A stretch of DNA of 64,000 nucleotides. Source: Pseudonocardia autotrophica. Its GTDB lineage: Bacteria; Actinomycetota; Actinomycetes; Mycobacteriales; Pseudonocardiaceae. The notes under the pieces are model-generated. The model was not told where the DNA came from. It searched no databases and was given only the letters and a program-made list of their open reading frames with translations. Below are positions 50,615 through 59,042 of the stretch, piece after piece (within the stretch, counting starts at the first letter, position 1; the number at the start of each line of letters is the position of its first letter). The DNA lies in NCBI RefSeq assembly GCF_000717175.1, contig NZ_JNYD01000014.1:62001-126000 (forward strand), written 5' to 3'. The position numbers and the translations under genes were made by a program.

Positions 50615-52504
50615 ATGTCCCCCCTGCAGTCCCCCGAACGACCGGCCCCGGCGACGACCGTCGCCGACACCCTGACCCGCGTCGTCGAACTGCTCGCCGA
50701 CGACGCTCCGGCCGAGGCCGTCACGGCCGCGGTCGCCGGGCTGCGCTCGCCCGCCGCGGCGAGCGCCGCCGCCGATGCGCTGGCCGTCCGCGACCTGCTC
50801 GACCTGCGCCGCCGCCGGGAGCGGGAGGGCGCCGCCCTCTACGCGACGGCCCGCGACCTGACCTCGCTGCGCAGCAGCGACGAGGTGCTGCGGGCGATCG
50901 TGGAGCGGGCCCGGCGGCTGCTCGGCTCGGACTCCGCCTACATCGCCCTGGTCGACGCGGCCACCGGCGACGCCTACATGCGGGTCACCTCCGGCACGCG
51001 GACCGAGGGCATCCGGGCCGTCCGCCAGCGGCCCGGGTACGGGGTCGGAGGCTTCGTGATCCAGACCGGGCAGGCGCTGGCGACCCCGGACTACCTCGTC
51101 GACGAGCGCATCCGGCACGACCCGCTGGTGGCGGCCGCGGTCGGGGCCGACGGCATCGTCAGCATCGCGGGCGTGCCCATGAAGACCGGCACCACCGTGA
51201 TCGGCGCCCTCTTCGCCGCGAACCGGGTCCGTCGCCACTTCGACCAGGCCGAGATCGCCCTGCTCTCCTCGCTCGCCGCCCACGCGTCCGTGGTGATCGA
51301 GAACGCCCGGCTCTACGAGCGCACTCAGACCGTCACCGCCGAGCTGCGCGAGGCCGGGGCCCGGCTCGCGGCCCAGCGGCATGCGCTGGAGCGGGCGGCG
51401 TTCGCCCACGAGCAGCTCATGCCGCTCGCCCTCGAGCGGACGGACGTGTCCGAGCTCGTCCGCGCCGTGCGGCGCGTCCTCGGCGGGAGTGCGACGCTCC
51501 TGGCCGCGGACGGCACGGTGCTCGCCGGGTGCCACGAGGAGCCCGGCGCCGACGACCGGGAGACGCACGAGGTCGAGATCCGCGTGGGCGAGGAGTCGCT
51601 CGGCCGGCTGCGGCTCGTCCGTCCCGGCCCCCTCTCCCCCGCCGACGAACGCACCCTCGAACGCGCCGCACAGACGGCGGCGCTGCTGCTCGTCATGGGC
51701 CGCCAGACCGCGCTGGTCGCCCGCGAGCTGCGTGCCGAGCTGCTGGCCGACCTGCTGGCCGACCGCGCGCCGAACTGGGCCGTCCTGCAGCGGCGCGCGG
51801 CCCGCTCGGGCATCGCGGACTTCGACCGGCCGCACACGGTGGTCGTCGCCGGCGGGCCCGCGGCCGGGGAGCGCCCGGCCGGGGTCCCCGAACCGGACCA
51901 CCCGCTCCTCGGCATGGCCGTCGACATCGCGGAGCGCCACGGCGGGCTGGCCGGGACGCACGGCGACACCGTCGTTCTGGTCCTCCCCGGGCTCGAGGCC
52001 GACGACGCCGCCCGCCTCGTCGTGCACGAGCTGACCACCGCGAGCGGGCAGCCCGTCACCGCGGGGGCGGCCGGACCCGGCGCGACCGCCCGGGTGGTGC
52101 GGGGGCTGCACCGCTCGGCGGCACGCTGCCAGCGGCTGCTGCTCGCCCTCGGCCGGGAGGGGCAGGGCGCCTCGCTGTCCGAGCTCGGGATGCTGGGCAC
52201 GGTGCTCGAGACCGCCGACACCCAGCAGGTCCGGGGTCTGCTGGACCGCACCCTCGGCCCGCTGACGGAGTACGACCGCGCGACCGGGTCGACCCTGCTG
52301 GCCACCGTCGAGTCCTACTTCTCGGCGGGCCAGAGTCCGCCCGCGACCGCCCGGGCGCTCGGCATCCACGTCAACACGGTCTACCAGCGGCTGGAGCGCA
52401 TCACGGCCGTCCTCGGCGGGACGCGGTGGCGCGAACCGGACGGCGCCGTCGAGATGCAGCTGGCCCTCGCGCTGAACCGGCAGATGGGCGAGCCGCTGGG
52501 GTGA
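50615..52504 (+). CDS. GAF-domain PucR-type transcriptional regulator 2
   Basis: Paralog of the previous regulator, 629 residues with the same order: Ala-rich helical start, GAF domain (about 75-225, ALVDAATGDAYMRVTSGTRT and GVPMKTGTTVIGALFAANRV), long central part and C-terminal helix-turn-helix (YFSAGQSPPATARALGIHVN near 566). ATG 50615 has GGAGGG eight bases upstream; GTG 50591 would place the start before that site. The GAF pocket sequences differ between the two copies while the DNA-binding parts stay close, which suggests different effectors acting on the same sites. Confidence 0.88.
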   Translation: MSPLQSPERPAPATTVADTLTRVVELLADDAPAEAVTAAVAGLRSPAAASAAADALAVRDLLDLRRRREREGAALYATARDLTSLRSSDEVLRAIVERARRLLGSDSAYIALVDAATGDAYMRVTSGTRTEGIRAVRQRPGYGVGGFVIQTGQALATPDYLVDERIRHDPLVAAAVGADGIVSIAGVPMKTGTTVIGALFAANRVRRHFDQAEIALLSSLAAHASVVIENARLYERTQTVTAELREAGARLAAQRHALERAAFAHEQLMPLALERTDVSELVRAVRRVLGGSATLLAADGTVLAGCHEEPGADDRETHEVEIRVGEESLGRLRLVRPGPLSPADERTLERAAQTAALLLVMGRQTALVARELRAELLADLLADRAPNWAVLQRRAARSGIADFDRPHTVVVAGGPAAGERPAGVPEPDHPLLGMAVDIAERHGGLAGTHGDTVVLVLPGLEADDAARLVVHELTTASGQPVTAGAAGPGATARVVRGLHRSAARCQRLLLALGREGQGASLSELGMLGTVLETADTQQVRGLLDRTLGPLTEYDRATGSTLLATVESYFSAGQSPPATARALGIHVNTVYQRLERITAVLGGTRWREPDGAVEMQLALALNRQMGEPLG

Positions 52505-52511
52505 GGGACGC

Positions 52512-53798
52512 TCACCGCGAGAACAGGTCGCCGTTCAGGTAGATGTCCCAGTCCGCACCGGTCAGGCCGTGCCCGCCGGAGCGCAGGTGGTAGCTCATCG
52601 CCGGACCGCGGAACCCCTCGTCCGTGGGCGGTCGCCAGCTCGTCGACGGCAGACCGGTGTCGCCCAGCCCGTAGAGCTCGTACACCTGCGCCGCGGCGAC
52701 GTAGGCCAGGAACTCGCCCTCGGGGTCGGCGTTGGCGTCGTCCGTGGCGCTCGCGACGACGACCCGGCGCGGTGCCATCAGCGCCACCAGCTCGTGCTGG
52801 TCGACCGGCAGCGAGTCCACGCGGTCGTTGTAGGCCTTGTACGTCTGCGGGAACCAGTGCGGGAACGAGCCGTTGATGCGCGCGACGGTCTCCGCGCCGA
52901 CGCCGCCGTCGCCGCGACGGGCGAGCTTGGTGCCCGTCGAGCCCGAGTTGTTCGGGATGGCCACCGCGAAGCGGGTGTCCTGCGCCCCGGCCCACAGCGC
53001 CGCCTTGCCGCTGCGCGAGTGGCCGATGACCGCCACCTTCGTGGGGTCGATGTCGGGATCCGTCTGCAGGTAGTCCATGGCCCGGCTGGCCCCCCACGAC
53101 CAGGCGCTGATGGCCCGGCCCGCGTCCGCGGGCAGCTCCTGGTCCGCGGGGTGGAACAGGTCGATCATCGCGCTGCGGTAGCTGCCGCTGTCGTCGGGAG
53201 CGACCTCGCCCGCGTCGAACGCCGCGAACGCGTAGCCGGCCTCGGTGATCGTCGACACCGGTGCGATCCCCGACGACCGGTCCGGGTCGTCCCCCACCTC
53301 GCCTCGGTGGTCGATCATCAGGAACGTGCCCCGCGGCTTGGCGCCGGTCTTCGGGACGAACAGCTTCACGTCGAAGCTGCCGGTGCCCTCGGGGCCGGTG
53401 ACCGTGATCGTGATGATCTTGCGGGTCACGGCCGGGAAGTCGGTCGTCGCGACGTCGAAGGTCTGCGCCGTCGGGGCGGGCAGGCTCTGCCCGTAGACGT
53501 TCTCGCGGAAGTCGGCCAGCAGTTCGGCGCGGCGCGTGTTCTCCCACTCCGCGGCGGTGGTGACGGCGGCGCCGCTGTGCAGCCGCAGCGGGTTCGGGTA
53601 GTCCTCGCCGTCGATCGTCACCGTCTTGTCGGCCTGTGTCACGGCCGCCGTCCGGACCGGCTGCGGCTGCACGGCCGAGCCGCCGCCGGCGCACAGGGCG
53701 GCGACGACGACCAGCGACGTCGCACACCTCGTCACGATGTGCAGTCGGTCGCGGTGACGCGAGGGGCTCGGGGTACGCACGAGGCGGAATCTACCCAC
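52512..53798 (-). CDS. Secreted alpha/beta hydrolase, glucuronoyl esterase (CE15)-like
   Basis: Predicted exported esterase of 428 residues. A basic N-terminus and the hydrophobic stretch CATSLVVVAALCAGGGSA form a signal peptide. The nucleophile block VIGHSRSGKAALWAGAQDTR near residue 245 has the GxSRxGK form of CE15 enzymes, INGSFPHWF near 300 and the late His in SGGHGLTGADW near 415 complete the picture. CE15 enzymes split ester links between lignin and glucuronoxylan. The start is uncertain: GTG 53798, 53780 or 53735 all precede the signal peptide. It ends 8 bases from the PucR gene, convergently. Confidence 0.68.
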   Translation of the reverse strand: MGRFRLVRTPSPSRHRDRLHIVTRCATSLVVVAALCAGGGSAVQPQPVRTAAVTQADKTVTIDGEDYPNPLRLHSGAAVTTAAEWENTRRAELLADFRENVYGQSLPAPTAQTFDVATTDFPAVTRKIITITVTGPEGTGSFDVKLFVPKTGAKPRGTFLMIDHRGEVGDDPDRSSGIAPVSTITEAGYAFAAFDAGEVAPDDSGSYRSAMIDLFHPADQELPADAGRAISAWSWGASRAMDYLQTDPDIDPTKVAVIGHSRSGKAALWAGAQDTRFAVAIPNNSGSTGTKLARRGDGGVGAETVARINGSFPHWFPQTYKAYNDRVDSLPVDQHELVALMAPRRVVVASATDDANADPEGEFLAYVAAAQVYELYGLGDTGLPSTSWRPPTDEGFRGPAMSYHLRSGGHGLTGADWDIYLNGDLFSR

Positions 53799-53902
53799 CC
53801 GTGATCACCCGGCAACTACTCTCGGCGCAGAGCCATCCATCGGATGACGCGTGCAGGTACCGAGAGAGTGATCGCGCCCCGGGGTCTCCTCCGGGGCGTG
53901 GG

Positions 53903-54302
53903 GCGGACGAGCTGGCCTGTAAGCCGGATCCTGTTCCCGGGCGCCTCGCGGCGCTCCGTTCGGCGACCATCCATCTAGGCCTGCCGTCGCCGGCAGGCTC
54001 GAGCGGCCTACCCGCAGGCTCGGACGGGCCGTCCTCGAACACCTGCGCAGCCTCCCGGGGGAGGCCTCTTGGCCTTGCTCCGGGTGGGGTTTACCGAGCC
54101 ACCCCGGTCACCCGGGGTGCTGGTGGTCTCTTACACCACCGTTTCACCCTTACCGCGCGCCCGGGGGCGCACGGCGGTCTGTTTTCTGTGGCACTGTCCC
54201 GCGGGTCGCCCCGGGTTGCCGTTGACAACCACCCTGCCCTGCGGAGTCCGGACTTTCCTCGGCGGCGTGATGCCGACGCGGTCGCCCGGCCAGCTCGTCC
54301 GC
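53903..54302 (-). ncRNA. rnpB: RNase P RNA, bacterial type A
   Basis: The catalytic RNA of RNase P, which trims tRNA 5' ends. On the minus strand the 5' end GCGGACGAGCTGG pairs with the 3' end CCAGCTCGTCCGC (helix P1). The universal blocks are present: GAGGAAAGTCCGGACTCC near the 5' end, ACAGAAAACAGACCGCC, GGTAAGGGTGAAACGGTG, GGTAAACCCCACC and AGATGGATGGTCGCC toward the 3' end, in the right order over 400 bases. Open reading frames across this stretch are accidental. Confidence 0.96.
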
Positions 54303-54309
54303 GCCACGG

Positions 54310-54315
54310 ATCGTA
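54310..54315 (-). promoter_or_regulatory. -10 box of rnpB
   Basis: TACGAT on the minus strand lies 7-8 bases before the predicted RNA 5' end. The -35 region (near 54333-54339, TGCAGC) is weak. Confidence 0.5.
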
Positions 54316-54404
54316 GCGCGCGGATCACGGCGCGCTGCACGCGTGTCCGCGGGCGGTGCGCGGGGCGCGGAGACACTCCCCCGACCTGGGCGGACGCGCG
54401 GACG

Positions 54405-55457
54405 TCAGCTGGGCGGCGGGGTCGTGGTGGTCGTCGTGAGCGGCACCGTGGGCGGCGTGGGCGGTGTCGTCACGGGCGCCGGTGGGGTGGGCGTGGTCGC
54501 GACCCGCTTCTTGGTCCACGTCCGGGTGGACGGGGACGAGGCGGTTCGGGTGGATGCCGCCGTGTCGCCCTCCGTCGCGGGAGCCGTCGGGGTGGTGGAC
54601 GGCCGGGGCGGTCGGGACTTCGTCGGCGTCGGCGTCGGTGCCGGCGCCACCGTGGGGCTCGACGGCGGGCTCGACGGTGGGCTCGACGGCGAGCTGGGCA
54701 CGGTGGAGGTCGGCGAGGGCGTGGGGGCTTCGGGCTTCGGGCCTGTCGGGGCGGTGGGCTCCGTCGGGCCCGCGTTCTGGACCGGGGCGGGCCCCTGAAC
54801 GGGCCGGGCCGCGACGGGCACGGCCGGCCGGGCGGGGGCGGCCTGGCGGGTCGCCGGCTCACCCTCGGTGCCGGCCGAGGTCCCGGCCGAGCTCCGTGCC
54901 GGCGGGGCGTCGTTGCGCACGTCGGCCGGTACTGCCGCGGCCCGCGGCCGCGGTGCCTGGTCGCCCGTGTCCGCCTGGGCCGGCGTCTCCGAGAAGTCCG
55001 AGGAATCCGGCGAGTCCGCCGCAGAGTCCGCAGAGTCCGCAGATTCTGCGGCCCCCGACGAGTCCCCGGAGTCCGCGAGGACCCGCTCCGGCGGGGGCGC
55101 GGCGGGCTGTTCCGGACCGGCCTCGACCGGTGCGGCCCCGGTCGCGCCCTCGGACGGCGACGTCGACGAGGCCGCCGACGAGGCCGTGGACGAGCGTGCC
55201 GGCGCGGGGGCGGCCAACGGCGGGCGGGCCGCCGTCGTCGGACCGGTCACGAAGGTCCGCAGCGTGCCCTCCCCGGAAGAGGTCCCCACCCAGGCCGCCA
55301 GCAGCGCTCCGAGCCCGACGACCGCGACCACCCCGGCCACCGCCGCCCGCACCGCGCGCGTGGCGCCCTCGGGCCGGTGCAGCAGCAGCCAGATCGGCAC
55401 CACGCACCAGGCGAGGATCAGCACCGTCGCCAGGACCACACCCCACCGCTGCGTCAT
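54405..55457 (-). CDS. Membrane-anchored Pro/Ser/Thr-rich protein of unknown function
   Basis: Protein of 350 residues with two hydrophobic helices near the N-terminus (about 5-27 and 38-57, WGVVLATVLILAWCVVPIWL and the Val/Ala-rich second), followed by nearly 290 residues of Pro, Ser, Thr and Ala with acidic Ser-Asp repeats (SGDSSGAAESADSADSAA) and a Thr/Pro tail. The tail resembles wall-spanning or glycosylated linkers. ATG 55457 has GGGGGAG seven bases upstream. No enzyme domain is visible. Low complexity makes homology claims unsafe, but clear start signals and frame bias support a real gene. Confidence 0.72.
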   Translation of the reverse strand: MTQRWGVVLATVLILAWCVVPIWLLLHRPEGATRAVRAAVAGVVAVVGLGALLAAWVGTSSGEGTLRTFVTGPTTAARPPLAAPAPARSSTASSAASSTSPSEGATGAAPVEAGPEQPAAPPPERVLADSGDSSGAAESADSADSAADSPDSSDFSETPAQADTGDQAPRPRAAAVPADVRNDAPPARSSAGTSAGTEGEPATRQAAPARPAVPVAARPVQGPAPVQNAGPTEPTAPTGPKPEAPTPSPTSTVPSSPSSPPSSPPSSPTVAPAPTPTPTKSRPPRPSTTPTAPATEGDTAASTRTASSPSTRTWTKKRVATTPTPPAPVTTPPTPPTVPLTTTTTTPPPS

Positions 55458-55602
55458 CGCGGACTCCCCCCACGGCCCCGCTCGGCTCCGGGACCTCACC
55501 CCATCGTGCTCCCGCCCCCCGACCGTTGCGCAATGCAGTAACTCGCCCCTGCGGCACCCGGACGTTACGGACGACGGCCGAGCGGCCCGCCGGGCGGCCG
55601 TC

Positions 55603-55608
55603 TACTGT
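55603..55608 (+). promoter_or_regulatory. -10 box giving a leaderless transcript
   Basis: TACTGT ends 7 bases before GTG 55616, so transcription would start at or next to the start codon. No ribosome site is present and no clear -35 box. Confidence 0.45.
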
Positions 55609-55615
55609 TCCGGCC

Positions 55616-56377
55616 GTGGTGGGCGCGTCGCCGGGTCAGCTGGTCTTCCTCCTCGTCGCGGGGCTGGTGGCCGGCGCGATCAACGCCATCGCGGGCGGCG
55701 GCTCGCTGCTGGTCTTCCCCGCGCTGCTGGCGGTCGGCCTGAACCCGCTGGCCGCGAACGTCACCAACTCGATCGCGCAGTGGCCGGGCTACGTCGGGAT
55801 CGTCGTCGGCAACCGGCGCGAGCTGCGCGAACAGCGCCGGCGCATCGTCCTGACCTGCATCATGGCGGCACTGGGCTCGGTGGTCGGCTGCGTCCTGCTG
55901 CTGGTCCTGCCCGGCTCGGTGTTCGACGCCGTCGTACCCGCACTGGTCATCCTGGCCAGCGTCGTCATGGCGCTCGGCCCGTACCTGAAACGCTGGATCG
56001 GCACCCCGGACCCCGACGCGCCGGACCGCACCGCGTGGCTGCTGCCGGCGGTGTTCCTCGCCGGCGTCTACGGCGGCTACTTCGGCGGGGCGCTCGGGGT
56101 CATCCTGATCTCGGTGCTGTCGCTGCTGGCCAACGACACCCTGGTCCGGCTCAACGCGCTCAAGGGCCTGCTCTCGCTCGTGGCCGCCTCGGTCACCGTG
56201 GTGATCTTCTCGCTCCGTGCGCCGGTGGACTGGACCGCGGTCGCGATCCTCGCGCCGACGACGCTCGTCGGCGGGTATCTCGGCGCCCGGATCGCCCGCC
56301 GGATGCCCGACGCCGTGCTGCGCTGGTTCGTGGTCGTACTCGGCCTGGCCGTCGGCGTGTACCTGCTCCTCGACTGA
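55616..56377 (+). CDS. TSUP (TauE/SafE) family anion permease
   Basis: Membrane protein of 253 residues with about seven to eight helices, of the sulfite exporter TauE/SafE family. The N-terminal block LVAGAINAIAGGGSLLVFPA near residue 15 and the internal repeat GVYGGYFGGALGVILISVLS near 150 mark the two halves. GTG 55616 or the adjacent GTG 55619 is the start. Its stop overlaps the next permease gene (TGATG). Members carry sulfite, sulfoacetate or other organic anions; which one is unknown. Confidence 0.9.
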   Translation: MVGASPGQLVFLLVAGLVAGAINAIAGGGSLLVFPALLAVGLNPLAANVTNSIAQWPGYVGIVVGNRRELREQRRRIVLTCIMAALGSVVGCVLLLVLPGSVFDAVVPALVILASVVMALGPYLKRWIGTPDPDAPDRTAWLLPAVFLAGVYGGYFGGALGVILISVLSLLANDTLVRLNALKGLLSLVAASVTVVIFSLRAPVDWTAVAILAPTTLVGGYLGARIARRMPDAVLRWFVVVLGLAVGVYLLLD

Positions 56378-57612
56378 TGGCGCTCGCCCTCTCGGTCGCA
56401 CTCCTCGCGGTGGTGCTGGCCGCGGCGGTCCTGCGCCCTCGCGGGCTGCCGGAGGCCGCCGCGGCCGTGCCCGCGGCGGTCCTGGTCGTCGCGCTCGGAC
56501 TCCTGCCCCTCCCGGCGGCCGTGGCCGAGATCGGCGACCTGGGCCCGACCGTCGGCTTCCTGGCCGCGATCCTGCTGCTCGGGCGGCTCGCCGACGCCGA
56601 GGGCGTGTTCGGCTGGCTCGGGGCCCGGCTCGCGGTGGCCGCCCGGGGCCGGGCCCCACGGCTGTTCGGGCTGGTCTTCGCCGCGGCCACGGCGGTCACG
56701 GTGGTGCTGAGCCTCGACGCGACCGTCGTGCTGCTGACCCCGGTCGTCCTCGCGACGACTGCCCGGCTGCGGCTCCCCGCGCGCCCGCACGCCTACGCCT
56801 CGGTCCACCTCGCCAACGCCGGCTCGCTGCTGCTGCCCGTGTCGAACCTGACGAACCTGCTGGTGTTCGAGGCGTCGGGGCTGTCGTTCCTCGGCTTCGC
56901 GGGCCTGATGCTGCTGCCGTGGCTGGTCACGCTCGCCGTGGAGTACGGCGTGCTCCGCGGCTTCTTCCGCGGTGATCTCGGCGAGTCCGTCCCGGTGCCC
57001 GCGAGGCGCAACGGCGAGCGCACGCCCCGGTTCGCGCTCGTCGTCCTCGCCCTCACGCTGGCGGGCTTCGGTGCCTCGTCGACGGTGGGGGTGGAGCCGG
57101 TGTGGGTGGCGGCGGCCGGCGCCGTGGTGCTCGCGGTGCGGGCCGTCGTCCGCCGGGAGATCGGGATGGCCGGGCTGGTCCGCGGGACGTCCCCGCTGTT
57201 CTGCGTGTTCGTGCTGGCGCTCGGCGTGGTGGTCGCCGCGGTCGCCACGCACGGGCTCGCGGGGTGGCTGGCCGGGATCCTGCCGGACGCGCCGACGCTG
57301 ACCGGGCTGCTCGGGGTCGCGGCGGTGGCCGCGGTGCTGGCGAACGTGGTCAACAACCTGCCGGCCACCCTGGTGCTCATCGCCGCGCTGGGACCGGCGC
57401 CGCACCCGGCGCTGGTCCTGGCGCTGCTGCTCGGGGTGAACATCGGCCCGAACCTGACCTACGTGGGATCGCTGGCCACGCTGCTGTGGCGCCGGGTCCT
57501 GCCCCGCACGCCGAGCCTGCGCACGTTCACCGTCGTCGGCCTGCTGACCGTGCCCGTCGCCCTGACCGCCGCCACCGCGGCCCTGTGGGCGGTGTGGAGC
57601 CTGGTCGGTTAG
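56377..57612 (+). CDS. Ion transporter superfamily permease (SLC13/ArsB-like)
   Basis: Membrane carrier of 411 residues with about eleven helices. LDATVVLLTPVVLATTARLR near residue 107, NAGSLLLPVSNLTNLLVF near 146 and the matching C-terminal repeat NVVNNLPATLVLIAAL near 323 are typical of the ArsB/NhaD/SLC13 fold, with an Asn-rich helix break in each half. It lacks an adjoining arsR or arsC, so arsenite export is not supported. Translationally coupled to the TSUP gene; the pair may export and import related anions. Its stop overlaps the convergent phosphatase gene by four bases. Confidence 0.85.
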   Translation: MALALSVALLAVVLAAAVLRPRGLPEAAAAVPAAVLVVALGLLPLPAAVAEIGDLGPTVGFLAAILLLGRLADAEGVFGWLGARLAVAARGRAPRLFGLVFAAATAVTVVLSLDATVVLLTPVVLATTARLRLPARPHAYASVHLANAGSLLLPVSNLTNLLVFEASGLSFLGFAGLMLLPWLVTLAVEYGVLRGFFRGDLGESVPVPARRNGERTPRFALVVLALTLAGFGASSTVGVEPVWVAAAGAVVLAVRAVVRREIGMAGLVRGTSPLFCVFVLALGVVVAAVATHGLAGWLAGILPDAPTLTGLLGVAAVAAVLANVVNNLPATLVLIAALGPAPHPALVLALLLGVNIGPNLTYVGSLATLLWRRVLPRTPSLRTFTVVGLLTVPVALTAATAALWAVWSLVG

Positions 57613-58283
57613 GACGGGTCGCCGGGCACGTGGGACGTGTCGTTGACCAGCCGGACGGACGCCCCGCCGTCGGGGAAGAAGTCCGCGATGCAGAGCGACG
57701 CCAGGTCCAGGTGCAGCCGGTAGAGGATCGAGCTGCCGCTGGCCAGGGCCTCCTGCAGGATCAGCTTGATCGGCGTGACGTGGCTGACCACGACGACCGT
57801 GCGGCCCGGGAAGTCCGCGACGATCTTGGCGCGCTCGGCGGCGACCCGGACCCCGGCCTCGGCGAAGCTCTCGCCGCCGGGCGGGGCGACCTCCGTGCTG
57901 CCCAGCCACCGGGCGAACACCTCGGGATCGCGCTCGCGGGCCTCGACGAAGGTCAGGCCCTCCCACTCGCCGAAGTCCGTCTCGATCAGCCCGTCGCGCA
58001 CCTCCACCGGGAGCCCGGTGACCGCGGCGACGGCCTCGGCGGTCTGCCGCGCCCGCAGCAGCGGCGAGGTGAGGATCGCGTCGACCCCGCCGAGGGCGCC
58101 GATCCGCTCGGCCGCGCTCGCCGCCTGGGCCTCGCCCCGCTCGGTCAGGGCGGGGTCGCCCAGGCCGGAGTAGCGCTTCTCCACGGACAACGGCGTCTGG
58201 CCGTGCCGGAGCAGCAGCATCCGGGTCGGGGCGCCCTTCTGCCCGGTCCACGCGGCGGAGCCCGACGGGGTCGAGGCCGTCAC
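57609..58283 (-). CDS. Histidine phosphatase family protein (CobC/acid phosphatase type)
   Basis: Phosphatase of 224 residues. The catalytic LLLRHGQTPLSVEKRYSG lies near residue 25-42, GLIETDFGEWEGLTF near 95 and the second His in VVVVSHVTPIKLIL near 165. In M. tuberculosis and most relatives this domain is the C-terminal half of the bifunctional RNase H/acid phosphatase (Rv2228c); here only about 20 residues precede it, so the RNase H part is missing. GTG 58283 overlaps the zinc-ribbon gene stop. It likely removes the phosphate in the last step of cobalamin ring-loop assembly or acts on sugar phosphates. Confidence 0.85.
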   Translation of the reverse strand: MTASTPSGSAAWTGQKGAPTRMLLLRHGQTPLSVEKRYSGLGDPALTERGEAQAASAAERIGALGGVDAILTSPLLRARQTAEAVAAVTGLPVEVRDGLIETDFGEWEGLTFVEARERDPEVFARWLGSTEVAPPGGESFAEAGVRVAAERAKIVADFPGRTVVVVSHVTPIKLILQEALASGSSILYRLHLDLASLCIADFFPDGGASVRLVNDTSHVPGDPS

Positions 58284-59017
58284 AGCCCGGACTCCCCGGT
58301 CCGGACCAGGATCGCGCCGCACTCCTCGCAGTGCACGACGTCGTCGGCCGCCGCGGCCTTGACCCGGCCCAGGAAGGTGCGGTCCAGCTCGAGGCGGCAG
58401 GCGCCGCAGCGGCGTTCGCGCAGCAGCCCCGCCCCGGCCCGCCCCTGCTCGCGCCGCTTCTCGTAGACGGCGAGCAGGTCCTCGGGCAGCTCCGGGAGGA
58501 TCGTCTCGCGGTCGCGGCGCCGGCCGCCCTCGGCCGCGTCGATGTCGGCGAGCGCGGTGTCGCGGCGCCCGGTCACGGCCTGCAGGTGCTCCTCGGCCTC
58601 GGCGAGCACGCGGCGGGAGTGGTCGAGGTTGCCGCCCAGGGCCTCGCGCTGCTCCATGACCTCCAGCTGCTCGTCCTCGAGGACGCCCTGGCGGCGTGCG
58701 AGGGTCTCGAGCTCGTGCTGCAGGTCGGCGGCCTGCCGGGCGCTCACGCCGGAACCCGCGAGCACCGCCCGGTCCTTCTCGGTGCGCGCCCGCACGCCCT
58801 CGACGTCCCGCTCCAGCCGGCGGATGTCCCGGTCCAGGTCGCCCGCCGCGGTCTCGGCCTCGACCACGGCGTCCTTGCCCGCCCGGACGCGCGCCTCGGC
58901 CTCGGTCAGCTCCGCGTGCTCGGGCAGTGCCCGGCGGCGGTGCGCGAGCCGCGTGAGCTCCGCGTCGACCTCGGCCAGGTCCAGCAGCCGCCGCTGCGCG
59001 GCGGGATCGGCCTTCAC
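58280..59017 (-). CDS. Coiled-coil C4 zinc-ribbon protein (Rv2229c type)
   Basis: Protein of 245 residues. Residues 10-190 are a long antiparallel coiled coil (VDAELTRLAHRRRALPEHAE, DLDRDIRRLERDVEGVRA), followed by a zinc ribbon with two Cys pairs, RRCGACRLEL and VHCEECGAIL, near 205-235. GTG 59017 has AAGGAGG ten bases upstream. Position between the phosphatase and Nif3-like genes is conserved in actinomycetes. The fold is seen in nucleic-acid-binding proteins, but the role is not established. Confidence 0.9.
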   Translation of the reverse strand: MKADPAAQRRLLDLAEVDAELTRLAHRRRALPEHAELTEAEARVRAGKDAVVEAETAAGDLDRDIRRLERDVEGVRARTEKDRAVLAGSGVSARQAADLQHELETLARRQGVLEDEQLEVMEQREALGGNLDHSRRVLAEAEEHLQAVTGRRDTALADIDAAEGGRRRDRETILPELPEDLLAVYEKRREQGRAGAGLLRERRCGACRLELDRTFLGRVKAAAADDVVHCEECGAILVRTGESGL

Positions 59018-59042
59018 GCCCCTCGTCCTCCTTCTCGGGTGG

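Noticed and set aside
53636..54316. Open reading frames across the rnpB region
   Set aside because: The stretch matches RNase P RNA blocks in order with a paired P1 helix, so protein coding is not credible.
56377..57612. Naming the permease an arsenite exporter (ArsB)
   Set aside because: No arsR, arsC or other arsenic genes are adjacent and the fold is shared by many anion carriers.
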